DNA from: an uncultured Lachnospiraceae bacterium
GTDB taxonomy: Bacteria > Bacillota > Clostridia > Lachnospirales > Lachnospiraceae
Direction of reading: 5' to 3'
DNA: 9,791 bases
NCBI GenBank assembly: GCA_910585215.1
Contig: CAJUDQ010000005.1
Location: forward strand, 14,553-24,343
The notes below the pieces were generated by a model. That model searched no databases. It was not told the DNA's origin and saw only the letters and a program-made list of their open reading frames with translations. Both the position numbers and the translations under genes were made by a program. Every line of letters begins with the position of its first letter. Positions within the stretch are counted from its first letter, which is position 1. This document shows, piece after piece, positions 1-7,057 of this stretch.

Positions 1-2454
1 ATGAAAGAAAGATGCAGATTCTTCATCCACTATTTCAAATAAATCTCCCGAGTAATCCTGTGGTGCCAGTACAGAAACAGATTTTGTAAGCTCCTTAATT
101 GTATTTACCTGTTCCTCTGTCAGAGCATATATTTTAATCTCCATATCGTTAAATCCATAAATAGAAGGTTGTTCTACCTGATTGCCATTTTCATCCTCTA
201 CCATATTTGGAGTAGCATATTCCTTCAGCATTTCATCAAGTTTGTCATTATCCACCGGAAAACCATTGTAATATCCCTGACTTGATATTTTATCATAAAG
301 AATTTTGATAAAATTCCAGCAGTCATCTTTATAGTCTGACTTTGCATGAATTGCGAACAGACAAGATGGTACATAAGCAGCAAGTTTATTTCCTTCTACA
401 GAAGGATATCCGGAAATTTGAATATCATTTTTCAATATATAATTTGCTATCTGATATTCATTCGGGTCATTCAGGTGCATTCTGTAGAAAAGCTGTCTTC
501 CCTCATAAACTCTCTTTACATCAAACTCATCGTCGTCTCCTGGCTGCATTGACTCAAGTTCCTGTTCTGACGGATAGGTTTTTGCAATATTTAATATTTT
601 TTCAAAATTTCCATCTGTAAAATTACAGGTTTTATTCTTGTAATCCACAAAAAAATCCTCATTATAAAGCAAAAGTGTATGCAAAATTTCTTCCTGACTG
701 ATATTTTCAAACATATCCTTGTCAGGATTATTTGAGATAAGCTCTGCAAGTTTATCAATCGTAAACGGAGAGTCACCCAGTATACTCTTGGCAGATGCAA
801 GGGCTGTAATGGTATAACTGGTCGGCAGAGCAAGAAGCTTTTCATCCTGTTCGAACAGTTTTATAATATTTTCATTTAAATTTAACTTTGAAAAATCTTC
901 ATCTTTTCTGATATATTCATAGAGGTCGGCAAAAAGGCCGCTTCCCTCATACTGTGAGAAGTCAAGTGAAGACAAATCTATCAGGTCGGGTCCATTTCCA
1001 GAAAGAATGTCATTGTTAAACTTTGTTATGGAAGCATCATAATCAAAATTTTCATCGTTATAATCCAGATATTCTTTTATAACAATTTTATAATTTGAAC
1101 TTGTTTTATTAAATTCAATCACGGCACTCTTGATAGAATCATCTGCTCCCAGACAGCCAAGAGTGATTTCTGTTTTTCTGGTAATTTCGGAAGCCTTTAC
1201 TCTGGTAAGTTTATTCAGCATTAGAATATCTTTTCCTGAGCTGGTTTCACTTGTTATAATATTCAGATGTTCTTCATCGATATGAGCAATATCAACAATT
1301 CGGTCAGGAGAAACATTCCAGTCCATAAATTTCAAAATCTGTACATCTTTGCCTTTTTTCAGATTGTATTTATATAAAATACCTTCATTTACATAATAAA
1401 TATTATCTCCATCTGCCTGAAAAATCTCATCTATCCACATTGCTGTTGGAGAAGAATTTTCCCCAGATGCAAATTTCTTTTTGTCCTTATCCCATGCTAC
1501 TATTTTGCAGTTATAGTCCTCATCCATAATAACTGCAGCGATATCTCCATTTTCAGTAAGCATTATTTTCTGAATCTCTATATCGTCAAGTTTCAGAGTT
1601 TCCGATTCCAGGGAAGAGATATTAAAAATTGTCAGATAGTTTTCCGATTTGTCTGAATCTATTTTATCCCATTCTTGAGAATATATATATAAGTTGCCAT
1701 TTTTGTCAAATACAAAACCTGAGCCAAATGGTTCTTTTAACTGACTACTGATATCTTTTGAGGATAGCTCTTTTCCATCTGCATCGACAGTAATAAGTGT
1801 GGTGACAATATTTTCATAGTTATTGTCTGTATGATTTGGTTCATCACCAGAAGCAAGCTGCTGATATAAATCAACCACTTGTTTGACGGTCATGCCGTTT
1901 AACTCACTGAATTTCAGCCCGACTGATTCCAAATCAAGATTTAACTGCTGGATATATTCTTCTGTAATCGCGGCTCCTTCCGGAATATCTCCCAAATCAA
2001 TTGAACCGGTTCCAGGGTTCGAAGTATTTTCATCATAGGTAATATCTATTTTCATATATGTAATAGTTCCATCGTTATTTGGATAAATATATGGTATTTC
2101 TGTATAAGTGTTTGGTCCATTTTCCGAATAATCATTTTCATAGTTTGCATAAGTTTTTATATTTTCCGGTGATGTAATATCTATTGAGCGTATCATGGTA
2201 ATACTTTTATCACTGTTTTCCTCAGAGGAGAAATCTGTAAAATAGATTGTGTTTCCTGATTTTGCTATATTTCCCATGGAATTTATACCGTTTAATTCTT
2301 TATAATCGACATTATATCCATATTCGGCAGATACCTCATTTTTTTTCTCTTCTTTTGACGTCTTTTCGTCGTCACCATTCTTACAACCTGCGAGTAAAAA
2401 TATCATCACAAAAGATATTGCAAGTGCAGTAGATTTTTTTAGTTTTTGTTTCAT
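1..2454 (-). CDS. Large lipoprotein: propeller-like N-terminal half plus ABC-type solute-binding C-terminal half (3'-truncated)
   Basis: Reading the minus strand from ATG at 2454 gives 818 codons with no stop up to the window edge, so the C-terminus is missing, probably only a few tens of residues. AAGGAGG at 2467-2461 sits six bases before the ATG. Residues 1-23 are a lipoprotein signal peptide (KQKLKK, hydrophobic core, lipobox LAGC) with Cys24 as the lipidation site. A charged linker follows. Residues about 45-418 have repeated short strands with Asp/Gly turns (for example DADGKEL, FDKNGNLYIY, LYKYNLKKG), as in WD40/PQQ-like propellers. Residues about 425-818 resemble an extracellular solute-binding protein: AVIEFNKTSSNYKIVIKEY near 444-462, NGPDLIDLSSLD, GYPSVEGNKLAAYVPSCLFAIHAKS and CWNFIKILYDK. 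No permease or ATPase gene is visible, so the ligand is unknown. The domain call comes from reading the sequence, not from a search. The protein is probably anchored to the outer face of the membrane. Confidence 0.85.
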   Translation of the reverse strand, partial: MKQKLKKSTALAISFVMIFLLAGCKNGDDEKTSKEEKKNEVSAEYGYNVDYKELNGINSMGNIAKSGNTIYFTDFSSEENSDKSITMIRSIDITSPENIKTYANYENDYSENGPNTYTEIPYIYPNNDGTITYMKIDITYDENTSNPGTGSIDLGDIPEGAAITEEYIQQLNLDLESVGLKFSELNGMTVKQVVDLYQQLASGDEPNHTDNNYENIVTTLITVDADGKELSSKDISSQLKEPFGSGFVFDKNGNLYIYSQEWDKIDSDKSENYLTIFNISSLESETLKLDDIEIQKIMLTENGDIAAVIMDEDYNCKIVAWDKDKKKFASGENSSPTAMWIDEIFQADGDNIYYVNEGILYKYNLKKGKDVQILKFMDWNVSPDRIVDIAHIDEEHLNIITSETSSGKDILMLNKLTRVKASEITRKTEITLGCLGADDSIKSAVIEFNKTSSNYKIVIKEYLDYNDENFDYDASITKFNNDILSGNGPDLIDLSSLDFSQYEGSGLFADLYEYIRKDEDFSKLNLNENIIKLFEQDEKLLALPTSYTITALASAKSILGDSPFTIDKLAELISNNPDKDMFENISQEEILHTLLLYNEDFFVDYKNKTCNFTDGNFEKILNIAKTYPSEQELESMQPGDDDEFDVKRVYEGRQLFYRMHLNDPNEYQIANYILKNDIQISGYPSVEGNKLAAYVPSCLFAIHAKSDYKDDCWNFIKILYDKISSQGYYNGFPVDNDKLDEMLKEYATPNMVEDENGNQVEQPSIYGFNDMEIKIYALTEEQVNTIKELTKSVSVLAPQDYSGDLFEIVDEESASFFH

Positions 2455-2491
2455 AGAAAACCTCCTTATAAAGTATTGTTGGGCAGAAAGA

Positions 2492-2532
2492 ACAAAGAAA
2501 AAGAAAAACCTGCCATATCATATGGCAGGTTT
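2492..2532 (-). terminator. Strong intrinsic terminator or attenuator hairpin before the lipoprotein gene
   Basis: The 12-base arms AAACCTGCCATA (2506-2517) and TATGGCAGGTTT (2521-2532) are perfectly complementary around a three-base loop. On the minus strand the stem is followed directly by TTTTTCTTTTTCTTTGTT (2508-2491, its first bases shared with the stem); on the plus strand no T-run follows, so the direction is clear. It ends about 37 bases before the lipoprotein ATG and is the first clear terminator downstream of rng. It could end the his/rng transcript, end a small RNA made from the intergenic region, or act as an attenuator if the lipoprotein promoter lies upstream of it. Confidence 0.8.
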
Positions 2533-2533
2533 G

Positions 2534-2560
2534 ATTATACCAGCAGTTTTAGCTGTACAA
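2534..2560 (-). promoter_or_regulatory. Candidate extended -10 promoter just upstream of the terminator hairpin
   Basis: The minus strand reads TGGTATAAT at 2542-2534, a perfect -10 hexamer with the TGn extension. A -35-like TTGTAC lies at 2560-2555 with a 15-base spacer; TTGTCA at 2567-2562 is a better hexamer but 22 bases away. Transcription would start at the first bases of the 12-bp hairpin, so the lipoprotein mRNA would begin with a stem-loop. Such a stem may act as a 5' stabiliser rather than a terminator. The spacer carries a small inverted repeat (CAGC...GCTG) that could be an operator. The assignment rests on motif match only. Confidence 0.45.
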
Positions 2561-2665
2561 TTGACAAAAAATATTCAATCAAAAGAAATCACTCAGGCGA
2601 TACCTGATGATATATTTATCAATCTTTTTTCTTTTGTTTCCCTTACCAAATCTTACTCCACTCAT

Positions 2666-2694
2666 ATGATACTATAAATTTGTGTGAAATTCAA
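2666..2694 (-). promoter_or_regulatory. Candidate sigma-A promoter, minus strand
   Basis: TTGAAT (2694-2689) and TATCAT (2671-2666) are separated by exactly 17 bases on the minus strand. A start near 2659 would give a transcript of about 165 nt ending at the terminator near 2492, or a leader for the lipoprotein gene if the terminator is read through. AT-rich sequence produces such matches by chance, so confidence is limited. Confidence 0.4.
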
Positions 2695-2816
2695 CTTTAA
2701 ATTTGGAAAATTCTTACATATTTTCACAAACAAAATTATAGAAAGAAAAAATTTTATCCTGCCCTGCCATTCACCTCCTTTGATATATTTTATTTGTAAC
2801 CCCTTTTACCCCTGTA

Positions 2817-2845
2817 AATATATTGTTTTTTCCGGCAGCAGTCAA
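2817..2845 (-). promoter_or_regulatory. Weak candidate promoter, minus strand
   Basis: TTGACT (2845-2840) and TATATT (2822-2817) are spaced by 17 bases on the minus strand. The element overlaps one arm of the TCCGGCAG inverted repeat. Downstream are AAAGGAGGTGA and only an 18-codon frame, so no product can be named. Confidence 0.25.
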
Positions 2846-2870
2846 AAAAGGAATAAAAACCTCTGCCGGA
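2831..2870. repeat. Inverted repeat TCCGGCAG / CTGCCGGA
   Basis: Eight-base perfect arms lie at 2831-2838 and 2863-2870 with a 24-base spacer. It is one of the few GC-rich elements in this intergenic stretch. No T-run follows on the plus strand, and on the minus strand an A-run follows, so it is not a standard terminator. It could be a stem of a structured RNA or a protein-binding site. Confidence 0.4.
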
Positions 2871-2905
2871 TTCAGAACGTTATATTTCAGGTCCAGTTAC
2901 ATTAC

Positions 2906-2978
2906 AGAGAGGATTTTGTTTTTCCTATGATATGTATACCCCTTACTTTTTATGATTACCTCTCTCACTTTATAAGTG
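2906..2978. repeat. Pair of inverted repeats (AGAGAGG/CCTCTCT and CACTT/AAGTG)
   Basis: AGAGAGG at 2906-2912 can pair with CCTCTCT at 2959-2965 across 46 bases. Immediately next to it, CACTT (2966-2970) can pair with AAGTG (2974-2978) around a three-base loop. Adjacent stems of this kind would suit a folded RNA, but I do not recognise a known riboswitch or leader, and the long loop makes the first stem uncertain. Confidence 0.25.
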
Positions 2979-3125
2979 GGATTTTGTATGGAGGTGGTTT
3001 CAAAAATAAAGATATTTTTTTCAAAATGCTGGCAATCTTTTTTGATATTCCAATTTCTGCCCTATGTAAACCATAACTTAGAAAGAGATGGCAACCCAAA
3101 TTAATTTCATCAATAAAAGAAAAGC

Positions 3126-4403
3126 TTAAAATATTTGTTCTATTTTCTGAATTCTGTCTGTGGTTTTTTTTCTTGTAATCTCCATCAAATGCAGTTTGGT
3201 AATATCGACCACCGTTGTTCTTACAGAATCTTTACTCACAATCATCCTCATATATTCCAATAATTTTTTTGTATATTCCTCCACTTCCATATCAATAAAA
3301 TCCACAATAATAATTCCTGAAATATTCCGAATCCGAATCTGTCTGGCAATCTCAAGTGCTGCCTCCAGATTAATCTGTAAAAAGGTCGCCTCCTTTGATT
3401 TTCCCTTTTCACATTTTCCGGTATTTACATCTATTACAGTCAGGGCTTCTGTATACTCAATGATAAGAAATGCGCCTGATTTCAACCATACCTTTGAAGA
3501 ATATGCCTCATCAAGGATACCTTCCAGATTATACAGTTTGTATAAGGGCAAAAGTGCATCTTCATAAAAACGCAGTTTGCAGTTTTGATAAATTTCTTGC
3601 AGTTTCTGTTCAGAAAGATAGTTATAAATCTTTTCATCATCTGTAATAATTTCACATTCTCGGTCTCTTTCCATCCCGCTTTTTACAAATCGAAGCACTG
3701 GCGTATCTGCCAGTTTTAATAAATAATATTTCTGTCTTGTCTTTGCCAGCCCGAGTATTCTTTCATATTCCGCATTAAGCTCCAACAGTTCTTTTTTTAT
3801 CTCTTCCAGTTCTGCCTGATATCCTTCTGTTCTGATAATTACAGAATAACAGTTCGAAGCTGGCAGATTCTTTTCCATAAAATCCGCCAGCTTTTCCCGA
3901 ATTTCTTTTTTATACTGTTCATCTCTGATTTTTGCTGAAACACTGATACCTGTTTTCCCATGAGTAATTACCGAAAATCGTCCCGCCAGTTCAAAATTCC
4001 CTGTAAGTACTGCTTCTTTTGTCTTAATTCTGTCCTTTTCTACCTGTACAATGATATTGTCCCCTTCACAGACCTTGTTTGTATTTTTTTTATTTAAAAA
4101 AACAGGGTGAGCATTTTTTAGGGATAAATACCCGACAGTACCTTCGGCAAATTCCACAAAAGCCGCTTCAATGTTTTTTACAATATCCCGAACATGGCCG
4201 ATATAAATATTTCCGATATAAGAAACATTGTCCTCCTGAAATATCTGAAGGTTGCATGCTTTTTCTTTTGCAGTATTTACATGCGAAACATTTATTTCTT
4301 CTTTTGTGTGAAAATTCCACTCGTCAAATACAACCCCTGTGTAAATAACATCTGGATTTTTACTATTCAGTTTTGCAATTACAATTTTTTTCAAAAGTAC
4401 CAC
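3126..4403 (-). CDS. rng: Ribonuclease G (RNase E/G family)
   Basis: This is a cytoplasmic single-strand-specific endoribonuclease acting in rRNA and mRNA processing. Of the 425 residues, about 57-145 form the S1-like RNA-binding region. IIRTEG at 189-194 matches the 5'-monophosphate sensor of RNase E (Arg169/Thr170 there). VIDVNTGK (Asp325, Asn327) and IIIVDFIDM (Asp368) carry the metal-binding catalytic residues, joined by the conserved NLEAALEIARQIRIRNISG. The protein ends shortly after MEITRKK, where RNase E enzymes continue into a CPxC zinc link, so it lacks that element. The GTG start lies three bases after the DUF2344 stop and has only a weak ribosome site; TTG at 4394, three codons later, is a possible alternative, and translation is probably coupled. 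It follows the radical SAM and DUF2344 genes, the usual clostridial context. The family call is firm. Confidence 0.95.
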   Translation of the reverse strand: MVLLKKIVIAKLNSKNPDVIYTGVVFDEWNFHTKEEINVSHVNTAKEKACNLQIFQEDNVSYIGNIYIGHVRDIVKNIEAAFVEFAEGTVGYLSLKNAHPVFLNKKNTNKVCEGDNIIVQVEKDRIKTKEAVLTGNFELAGRFSVITHGKTGISVSAKIRDEQYKKEIREKLADFMEKNLPASNCYSVIIRTEGYQAELEEIKKELLELNAEYERILGLAKTRQKYYLLKLADTPVLRFVKSGMERDRECEIITDDEKIYNYLSEQKLQEIYQNCKLRFYEDALLPLYKLYNLEGILDEAYSSKVWLKSGAFLIIEYTEALTVIDVNTGKCEKGKSKEATFLQINLEAALEIARQIRIRNISGIIIVDFIDMEVEEYTKKLLEYMRMIVSKDSVRTTVVDITKLHLMEITRKKTTDRIQKIEQIF

Positions 4404-4406
4404 ATC

Positions 4407-5144
4407 CTATACTATATTTTCACCAAAATTATCCAATGCAACAAATTTTATTTTTTCTCCTGATGTAACTGTTCCATATACTTCTATTCTTGTAATATCT
4501 AGTGCAAATTCCGGCAGCTCTTTTTCCATGAAATGATAAAAAGCAGCAAAAACCAGACTTGGCTTCAAATTGTTTACACTGCCCGCGGCAAGCTTTAAAA
4601 CAATTCCATTTTTATTTTCCGGCAAAGACAAAAAATCTTTATCACAACTGTAGTGATATTCATAAATAAGAGGCTTAATATCCAGAATGGTTGAACTTTT
4701 TTTTGTTTCTTTTTCTATCTCGATTACCTTTTCACACAGAAATCTTTCAAATTCCTTATAAAGAGAAAAATCTGGCTCATATCCATCTCTATATTTTACA
4801 AAATAGTCTGCAGCAGCTACACTTGACATTGCATTTAAAGAATTATCTGGAAGCTTTTTAAAACTTTTTATTTCAATTCCTTCCACAGAAGCTGCATTTA
4901 ACGCCTGTATTGCCTGTATTGAGCTTGTGGAAGTATGCACTTCAATGTCTACATACTCTCCCTCACCTGCCATGCCAACTCCCAATGGAGCAGCAAAAGA
5001 CATTTTTTGATGAGGATTAAAACCACCAGAATAACAGATATCAATTTCTGCACGTCGGATTAATTTCTGAAAATATCTAAGCATATCCAGATGACCGACA
5101 TATTTTACAGGTCCCGTTTTTGCAAATTTAATTCTGATTTTCAA
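4407..5144 (-). CDS. DUF2344 / TIGR03936 radical SAM-associated protein
   Basis: The 245-residue product starts (M)KIRIKFAKTGPVKYVGHLDMLRYFQKLIRRA and continues with YSGGFNPHQKMSFAAPLGVG, the hallmark N-terminal block of this family. The family's role is unknown. In some genomes it is fused to the C-terminus of the TIGR03960 radical SAM protein, implying that the two act together. I place the start at TTG 5144, not at the upstream in-frame GTG 5177: family members begin at KIRIKF, and GGAGGAGGTG lies six bases before the TTG. The gene overlaps the radical SAM gene by 17 bases and ends three bases before rng, so translational coupling is likely. No cysteine cluster or known catalytic motif is visible; it may be an accessory or substrate-binding subunit. 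The family call is firm and the function is open. Confidence 0.9.
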   Translation of the reverse strand: MKIRIKFAKTGPVKYVGHLDMLRYFQKLIRRAEIDICYSGGFNPHQKMSFAAPLGVGMAGEGEYVDIEVHTSTSSIQAIQALNAASVEGIEIKSFKKLPDNSLNAMSSVAAADYFVKYRDGYEPDFSLYKEFERFLCEKVIEIEKETKKSSTILDIKPLIYEYHYSCDKDFLSLPENKNGIVLKLAAGSVNNLKPSLVFAAFYHFMEKELPEFALDITRIEVYGTVTSGEKIKFVALDNFGENIV

Positions 5145-6993
5145 AGCAGACACCTCCTCCAAAACATGCCGCGCCACAGCCCTGACATTCCACCATACAA
5201 TTTGGTGAAACAGTTTCTTTTTTTGATTTTTTCCATTCCCGCAGCAGATAGTTTTTGGTTACACCTGTATTGATAAAATCCCATGGAAATACCTCATCTT
5301 CTCTGCGCTCTCTGGTTGTATAGAAATCAAGGTCAATTCCAGCCTCTTTCATTGCCTTTTCCCAGAGTTCATTCTGAAAAGCATCTCCCCATGCATCAAA
5401 AAGACAACCATTTTTATAAGCAAGATATACTGCTTTTGATACTTTCCTGTCTCCACGCGCCAGTAATCCTTCAATAACGGATACGTCCGCTTCATGCCAG
5501 TTATATTTCAGACTTTTTTTATTTAACATTTCTTTCATTCTTGTATTTACAATTTTTGCTCTTGCTAAAAATTCTTCTTTTGTACACATTGGCGCCCATT
5601 GAAACGGAGTAAACGGCTTTGGAATAAAAAATGAAGTGCTTGCTGTCACAGAAACCTTTCCATTTCTTTCTTCCTTTGGAATTTCATAATATTTTTCCGC
5701 AATGAGTTCTGAAAGCTCTGCAATCCCTTTCATATCCTCCTCTGTTTCTGTAGGAAGCCCCAGCATAAAATAAAGTTTTACCTTGTTCCAGCCGCCTTTA
5801 AATGCAAGGTCACAGCCGTTTAAAATATCCTCCTGCGAAAGCCCTTTATTAATTACATTGCGAAGCCTTTGAGACCCTGCCTCCGGTGCAAAAGTCAGAC
5901 TGCTTTTTCGAACATCCTGAACTTTTTTCATAATATCCAGTGAAAATTTATCAACTCTTAAAGATGGAAGTGAAACATTGACTCCTTTTCCCTGATAAGT
6001 ATCGATTAAAAATGTCAATAACTCATCAAGCTTTGAATAATCACTGGAGCTTAGGGAACTTAAAGAAATTTCTTCATGTCCGGTACTGGAAAGCATTTTA
6101 ACTGCCATATCCTTTAAAAATTCTACATTTCTTTCTCTGACTGGTTTGTATATCTGACCTGCCTGACAAAAACGACAGCCTCTTATACACCCCCGCTGGA
6201 TTTCCAGCACTACTCTGTCCTGTGTGGCACGGATAAATGGCACTAATGGTTTTTCGGGATAATACGTATTGCTTATATCTAAAACAAGCTCTTTTGTAAT
6301 TTTTTCGGGAGCATGTATATTATTGGAATGAAAGGCTTTGACCGTTCCGTCTTCATTATATTCCACATCCAGAAACGCAGGAACATAAAGTCCCGGAATC
6401 TCGGCGGCAAGCTCAAGAAACTGCAGTCTGGAACCATTCTTTTTTCTGTTTTTACGATAAGCTTCCATTAAATCTCCATAAACCGTTTCACCTTCTCCGA
6501 TATAAAAGATATCGAAAAAATCTGCAATCGGTTCAGGATTATAAACGCAAGGTCCTCCTCCAATAACAATCGGGTCCTCTTCTGTGCGCTCTTTACTGTA
6601 CAGAGGAATATTGCTCAAATCAAGAATCTGCAAAATGTTGGTATAACACATTTCATATTGAATGGTAATTCCAAGAAAATCCATATTCTTTACAGGTTCC
6701 TGCGTTTCAAGGGTAAACAGAGGGATATGATTTTCTCTCATGATTTTGTCCAAATCATGCCACGGAGAATATACTCTTTCACAATATACCCCATGCATCT
6801 GATTAAACATATCATAAAGTATCTGAATCCCCAGATGTGACATGCCAATTTCATAAACGTCAGGAAAACACATGGCAAATCGAATATCTACCTCGTTTAA
6901 ATTCTTTTTTACCATATTTACTTCATTGCCAATATATCGCGCGGGCTTGTCAATACTCATTAAAATTTCATCTGATAAAGCCAGATTTGTCAT
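5128..6993 (-). CDS. B12-binding-domain radical SAM protein, TIGR03960 family
   Basis: This 621-residue protein has an N-terminal Rossmann-like, B12-binding-type region (about 15-180, including IVIGGGPCVYNPEPIADFFDIFYIGEGE at 142-169). The canonical DxHxxG cobalamin motif is not visible. A radical SAM barrel follows, with the 4Fe-4S motif CxxxCxxC at Cys269, Cys273 and Cys276 (RGCIRGCRFCQAG). Later blocks include SLPSLRVDKFS, LTFAPEAGSQRLR and KLYFMLGLPTE, usual in methylthiotransferase-like radical SAM enzymes. The tail has a second cysteine cluster (Cys599, 603, 606, 610, 616) that could hold a metal or another cluster. The substrate is unknown; linkage to rng suggests RNA or ribosome modification, but that is inference. 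I chose ATG 6993 because family members start near LALSDEILLSIDKPARYIGNE and AAAGGA lies ten bases upstream; an in-frame TTG at 7014 would add seven residues covering that site. Confidence 0.93.
   Translation of the reverse strand: MTNLALSDEILMSIDKPARYIGNEVNMVKKNLNEVDIRFAMCFPDVYEIGMSHLGIQILYDMFNQMHGVYCERVYSPWHDLDKIMRENHIPLFTLETQEPVKNMDFLGITIQYEMCYTNILQILDLSNIPLYSKERTEEDPIVIGGGPCVYNPEPIADFFDIFYIGEGETVYGDLMEAYRKNRKKNGSRLQFLELAAEIPGLYVPAFLDVEYNEDGTVKAFHSNNIHAPEKITKELVLDISNTYYPEKPLVPFIRATQDRVVLEIQRGCIRGCRFCQAGQIYKPVRERNVEFLKDMAVKMLSSTGHEEISLSSLSSSDYSKLDELLTFLIDTYQGKGVNVSLPSLRVDKFSLDIMKKVQDVRKSSLTFAPEAGSQRLRNVINKGLSQEDILNGCDLAFKGGWNKVKLYFMLGLPTETEEDMKGIAELSELIAEKYYEIPKEERNGKVSVTASTSFFIPKPFTPFQWAPMCTKEEFLARAKIVNTRMKEMLNKKSLKYNWHEADVSVIEGLLARGDRKVSKAVYLAYKNGCLFDAWGDAFQNELWEKAMKEAGIDLDFYTTRERREDEVFPWDFINTGVTKNYLLREWKKSKKETVSPNCMVECQGCGAACFGGGVCFENQN
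5151..5160 (-). promoter_or_regulatory. Ribosome binding site that fixes the TTG start of the DUF2344 gene
   Basis: GGAGGAGGTG on the minus strand lies six bases before TTG 5144. The same bases encode the Gly-Gly-Gly-Val of the FGGGVC tail in the upstream radical SAM protein, so one stretch serves as both coding sequence and Shine-Dalgarno site. This supports the short form of the DUF2344 protein. Confidence 0.8.
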
Positions 6994-7057
6994 TTTTTGC
7001 CGTTCCTTTCTCAAGTATAATCTTTTTCATACACAAATTTATCATAGCGCAGACAAA

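Larger units (their letters stand above)
2455..3125. other. Intergenic region of about 670 bases without a convincing gene
   Basis: This AT-rich stretch lies between rng and the lipoprotein gene. All minus-strand frames are broken by frequent stops. The longest plus-strand frame (2684-3076, 130 codons) has no ribosome site, no recognisable family and a composition typical of a chance frame. The region holds a terminator hairpin, candidate minus-strand promoters and several inverted repeats, listed separately. A further short hairpin lies at 2587-2610 (arms TCAGG/CCTGA extended by ATCA/TGAT with a one-base bulge); on the minus strand it is followed by TTTCTTTT and could be a weak second terminator. 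A good ribosome-site-like AAAGGAGGTGA (minus, about 2782-2772) is followed only by an 18-codon frame. The region could be a long leader, a non-coding RNA or decayed sequence. Confidence 0.6.

Noticed and set aside
591..845. 84-codon minus-strand frame inside the lipoprotein gene, and similar short frames elsewhere
   Set aside because: They are shadow frames within well-supported genes and lack ribosome sites or family resemblance.
2831..2870. TCCGGCAG inverted repeat as an intrinsic terminator
   Set aside because: The 24-base loop is long, and no T-run follows on either strand in the required position.
2925..2945. CATATCATA as a sporulation sigma-K or sigma-E -10 element
   Set aside because: It fits a loose consensus, but no matching -35 element at the right spacing and no gene follows.
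2684..3076. 130-codon plus-strand frame in the intergenic region
   Set aside because: No ribosome site, no recognisable domain, a Phe/Ile/Lys/Tyr-rich composition expected of AT-rich chance frames, and it would run against every other gene.
2988..3104. 38-codon plus-strand frame beginning MEVVSKIKIFF
   Set aside because: No Shine-Dalgarno site at a useful distance and no family resemblance; too short to support.
5145..5177. Upstream GTG start adding MARHVLEEVSA to the DUF2344 protein
   Set aside because: These codons lie in another frame of the radical SAM tail and cover the ribosome site; the family begins at KIRIKF.
6994..7014. Seven-residue extension of the radical SAM protein from TTG
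   Set aside because: It covers the likely ribosome site, and the family normally starts just before LALSDEIL.
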